Assembly: GCA_028695945.1 (NCBI GenBank)
Contig: JAQVIB010000072.1
Coordinates: 1 to 9,270, forward strand
Direction: 5' to 3'
Length of the DNA stretch: 9,270 bases
From: Lachnospiraceae bacterium
GTDB taxonomy: Bacteria > Bacillota > Clostridia > Lachnospirales > Anaerotignaceae
Under the pieces are notes generated by a model. That model searched no databases. It was given only the letters and a program-made list of their open reading frames with translations, and was not told the DNA's origin. Both the position numbers and the translations under genes were made by a program. Positions 7,483 to 9,270 of the stretch are shown piece by piece. Within the stretch, counting starts at the first letter, position 1. The number at the start of each line of letters is the position of its first letter.

Positions 7483-8169
7483 ATGAAAAAAAGTAAAGCA
7501 CTAATTTGTATTTTTTTCTCGCTTTTACTTATTATTACTTCATTTGCAGGATGTAAAAAGGAAGAAACTCTTCAGGAGGTACGTCTTAACGAGGTAGTGC
7601 ACTCTATTTTTTATGCACCACAATATGTAGCACTGGAAAAAGGATTTTTTGAAGAAGAAGGGCTTAAAATAAAATTAGATGTTGGTCAGGGTGCAGATAA
7701 ATCCATGACGGCTCTCCTTTCAAATTCTGCGGACATAGCTCTTTTGGGAACAGAAGCTGGTCTTTATGTTTACAATGAGGGCAGAGAAAATTATGCAATG
7801 TCTTTCGCACAGCTTACACAGCGTGCAGGCAATTTCCTGGTTTCCAGAAAAGATGAACCAAATTTCAAGTGGACTGACCTTAATGGTAGTTCTGTTATAG
7901 GCGGACGAATTGGCGGAATGCCAGAGTTAGTTTTGGAATATGTGCTTAAAGAAAACGGACTTACCCCTGGCAGTGACATGGAAATTATTAATAATATTTC
8001 TTTTACAAGCACAAGCGGTGCATTTGTTGCAGATGTTGGTGATTATACCGTAGAATTTGAGCCTGTTGCCACAACACTGGAGGAACAGGGAAACGGCCAT
8101 ATTGTTGCATCACTGGGTGAAGCTAGTGGAAAGTATGAACAATTTTCTGCAACACAAAAAAGTCATTAA
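7483..8169 (+). CDS. NMT1/SsuA-like ABC substrate-binding lipoprotein, C-terminally truncated (possible pseudogene)
   Basis: The 228-residue product has a hydrophobic leader ending in FAGC (C24 the likely lipidated cysteine) and then a periplasmic-binding-protein fold of the NMT1/THI5/SsuA type. Signatures are HSIFYAPQYVALEKGFFEEEGL (from residue 40), GADKSMTALLSNSADIALLG and a GGRIGGMPE loop near 140-147. Relatives bind thiamine precursors, sulfonates or similar small molecules and are usually about 320-340 residues. Here family-like sequence stops near GEASGK (217), and an unrelated 11-residue tail runs into a hairpin that contains the stop codon. About 100 residues, including the last helices that normally pack back on the first lobe, are missing, and no other frame continues them. 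The start has a perfect AGGAGG. No permease or ATPase gene adjoins it. It is probably a non-functional remnant left by a deletion; a working short protein is less likely. Confidence 0.8.
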   Translation: MKKSKALICIFFSLLLIITSFAGCKKEETLQEVRLNEVVHSIFYAPQYVALEKGFFEEEGLKIKLDVGQGADKSMTALLSNSADIALLGTEAGLYVYNEGRENYAMSFAQLTQRAGNFLVSRKDEPNFKWTDLNGSSVIGGRIGGMPELVLEYVLKENGLTPGSDMEIINNISFTSTSGAFVADVGDYTVEFEPVATTLEEQGNGHIVASLGEASGKYEQFSATQKSH

Positions 8170-8211
8170 TTTCAAAGCTTTTAATTGTGCTTTGAAATCA
8201 ATGACTTTTTT
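8156..8211. terminator. Long bidirectional hairpin terminator between convergent genes
   Basis: Two 23-base arms (8156-8178 and 8189-8211) match at 22 positions around a ten-base loop (8179-8188). Outer ends are A6 and T6, giving a U-tract in either direction. The one non-Watson-Crick position pairs 8168 with 8199: an A-C mismatch in the + strand RNA but a G-U wobble in the - strand RNA, so the fold is continuous for the psd-side transcript. The stop codon of the truncated binding-protein gene (8167-8169) lies inside the left arm, and the 66-residue gene on the other strand stops at 8216. Confidence 0.85.
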
Positions 8212-8215
8212 CACT

Positions 8216-8416
8216 CTAAGGCAGCTTATTTTCCACCATATCGTTAACCCTCACATAGCCAGCCGCCTTTAATGCCCTTTGGTTATTTAGTATTCGTATT
8301 TTTCTTTTTTCATCTTCTGGCATTGCATCAAAATCTTTCTCAATTCTTCTCCCATCAGAATCAAAACTTACTGCAACAATTTGCCTAGTAAAACCATCAC
8401 TTAAAGGTTTTCTCAT
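8216..8416 (-). CDS. Small protein of unknown function (66 residues)
   Basis: I do not recognise this protein. It is real by context: a perfect AGGAGG (8424-8429) lies seven bases before the ATG, the frame fills the space between psd and a terminator, and the stop is five bases from the hairpin. It has no signal peptide or membrane segment and no cysteine, and it is rich in charged residues. The N-terminal half looks strand-forming (RQIVAVSFDSDGRRIEKDF). A charged helix-like stretch follows (PEDEKRKIRILNNQRALKAAG), ending in YVRVNDMVENKLP. There is no evident helix-turn-helix or zinc site. It lies 44 bases after psd on the same strand, so it is probably co-transcribed, although a separate promoter in that gap cannot be excluded. 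Confidence 0.72.
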   Translation of the reverse strand: MRKPLSDGFTRQIVAVSFDSDGRRIEKDFDAMPEDEKRKIRILNNQRALKAAGYVRVNDMVENKLP

Positions 8417-8423
8417 AAAAATA

Positions 8424-8429
8424 CCTCCT
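8424..8429 (-). promoter_or_regulatory. Strong ribosome binding site of the 66-residue gene
   Basis: On the - strand this reads AGGAGG, seven bases before the ATG at 8414-8416. It is the main evidence that the small frame is translated and fixes its start. Ten to fifteen bases further upstream is a perfect ten-base palindrome, GTTTGCAAAC (8444-8453). Confidence 0.8.
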
Positions 8430-8460
8430 AGGGTAATTTTTATGTTTGCAAACGATTGTC

Positions 8461-9270
8461 TTATTCTTGTGCAATTCCTATTTTTTCACCCATTTTAACA
8501 GCGGTTTCAATTCCTAGCCTTGTGTTTTTCAAAATGTCTTTATCAATCTTAATTTTGCCTTTTTCTGCACAAACGATAATTGTAGAGCCTCCAAATTCGA
8601 ACTTACCCTTTTCTGCCCCACGTTTAACACGTTTCTCTTGATGATAATTTACAATTTTGCCTACAAACAATGCTCCTACTTCCATTATTAGAAGTTTACC
8701 AAAATTCTCACTTTTAAGCATGGTGAATTCTCTGGTATTTTCCTTATAAATCTGTACTGAATCATTAGCAACAGGATTTACTGTGTGAAACAACCCTTTA
8801 ATTCGAAAATTCTTCGTCTTGTAACCATTATCAATATAGCAATATCTATGATAATCATCTACTGTTAGTCTGAACAACAGCAAAACTCCGCCTTCATATT
8901 TAGAAGCAAGCTTTTTGCTTCCTAATAAACTTTCCATAGTGTATGAAGTGTTTTTAATGATAAATTCACTTGTATCGTTAATATCGTATACAGTTAGTTT
9001 TCCATCACAAGGTGCTATTAAATGTGATGCTTTTTCATCAATTTTTCGTTTTTCAGCCTTAATTTTCCTTGTAAAAAAGTCATTGTATGAACTGAATTCG
9101 CACTTCTTATATTGTGTCATATCAATTTTATTGATAAAAACAAATGGCCGTATCAGCACCTTTGATATTCTAAGATTAAGCAAATGTCCCATTATAATGG
9201 AATACTTTGGTTTAATTATCTCAACCAATAATATCTTTCCTAACTTACTAGTATACATGAAAGAACGTAA
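8461..9270 (-). CDS. psd: Phosphatidylserine decarboxylase proenzyme (5' partial)
   Basis: This enzyme turns phosphatidylserine into phosphatidylethanolamine at the membrane. The proenzyme cuts itself to form a pyruvoyl group. The cleavage site is FGGST, between G224 and S225 counted from the first internal Met, where many relatives have LGST. D85 (APCDGKL) fits the catalytic Asp. The DDYHRYC segment has H137, but the position of the second His in the usual HxxH is C140. H158 in FHTVNPVA is the other conserved His. The Met at 9256-9258 has no ribosome binding site, and the frame stays open to the edge (reading LRSF before it). LRSFMYTSKLGK resembles an internal segment of clostridial homologues of about 290-300 residues. 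The true start is thus probably some 25-30 codons outside the window. The small unknown gene follows 44 bases downstream. Confidence 0.93.
   Translation of the reverse strand, partial: LRSFMYTSKLGKILLVEIIKPKYSIIMGHLLNLRISKVLIRPFVFINKIDMTQYKKCEFSSYNDFFTRKIKAEKRKIDEKASHLIAPCDGKLTVYDINDTSEFIIKNTSYTMESLLGSKKLASKYEGGVLLLFRLTVDDYHRYCYIDNGYKTKNFRIKGLFHTVNPVANDSVQIYKENTREFTMLKSENFGKLLIMEVGALFVGKIVNYHQEKRVKRGAEKGKFEFGGSTIIVCAEKGKIKIDKDILKNTRLGIETAVKMGEKIGIAQE

Noticed and set aside
8156..8211. Hairpin as the end of a transposon or a small mobile element
   Set aside because: Only one copy is seen in the window, there is no target duplication or transposase, and the A6/T6 flanks between convergent genes are what a bidirectional terminator looks like. 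Copy number in the genome would settle it.
8057..8272. A + strand frame overlapping the end of the truncated binding protein, considered as its frameshifted continuation
   Set aside because: Its translation shows no binding-protein sequence and it runs through the hairpin into the antisense of the 66-residue gene. A frameshift does not explain the truncation.
9256..9258. ATG as the true start of psd
   Set aside because: There is no ribosome binding site, the frame continues to the edge, and LRSFMYTSKLGK looks like an internal part of longer homologues.
1..9270. A new defence, mobile or multi-gene accessory system
   Set aside because: All genes but one small protein belong to known housekeeping or transport families, and there is no repeat array, recombinase, nuclease-helicase pair or phage gene. 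The layout is ordinary chromosomal core.

Overview
The window reads as chromosomal housekeeping DNA from a low-GC, Gram-positive anaerobe, most likely class Clostridia. Four things point that way: AT-rich sequence, strong AGGAGG-type ribosome binding sites, a SpoVB-type flippase, and a DNA polymerase I whose proofreading site has decayed as in Bacillus-type enzymes. The order polA-coaE-lytic transglycosylase also fits Clostridia, from memory. I cannot name the genus.

Layout, left to right. (1) Up to 817, + strand: the C-terminal half of a SpoVB/MurJ-like lipid flippase, cut by the left window edge. (2) 834-868: a bidirectional hairpin terminator between two convergent genes. (3) 868-7353, - strand: five tightly packed genes with gaps of 9-16 bases. 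In transcription order they are polA, coaE, a membrane-anchored lytic transglycosylase, an oligopeptide-type substrate-binding lipoprotein, and a GalT-family nucleotidyltransferase. A perfect TATAAT lies just upstream of polA, and the terminator after galT closes the unit, so this is very probably one operon. (4) 7381-7482: a short divergent intergenic region. (5) 7483-8169, + strand: an NMT1/SsuA-like substrate-binding lipoprotein that lacks roughly the last third of its family's usual length. (6) 8156-8211: a long hairpin that contains this gene's stop codon. (7) 8216-8416, - strand: a 66-residue unknown protein with a strong ribosome binding site. (8) 8461 to the right edge, - strand: phosphatidylserine decarboxylase, whose start lies outside the window.

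How the genes relate: polA (DNA repair and Okazaki fragment processing) and coaE (last step of coenzyme A synthesis) are housekeeping. The transglycosylase and the peptide-binding lipoprotein both act outside the membrane and could be linked through cell-wall fragments, but that is inference. Both substrate-binding proteins are orphans, with no permease or ATPase gene in the window. The psd gene and the small unknown gene are probably co-transcribed and share the hairpin at 8156-8211 as terminator.

I found no transposase, integrase, CRISPR array, rRNA, tRNA, toxin-antitoxin pair or defence system. No gene-free stretch exceeds about 110 bases. I do not see a new multi-gene system. The points most worth checking are the truncated binding protein and its hairpin, a Cys in place of the second active-site His in Psd, the unusual His-Ser-His site of the GalT-like enzyme, and the unknown 66-residue protein.
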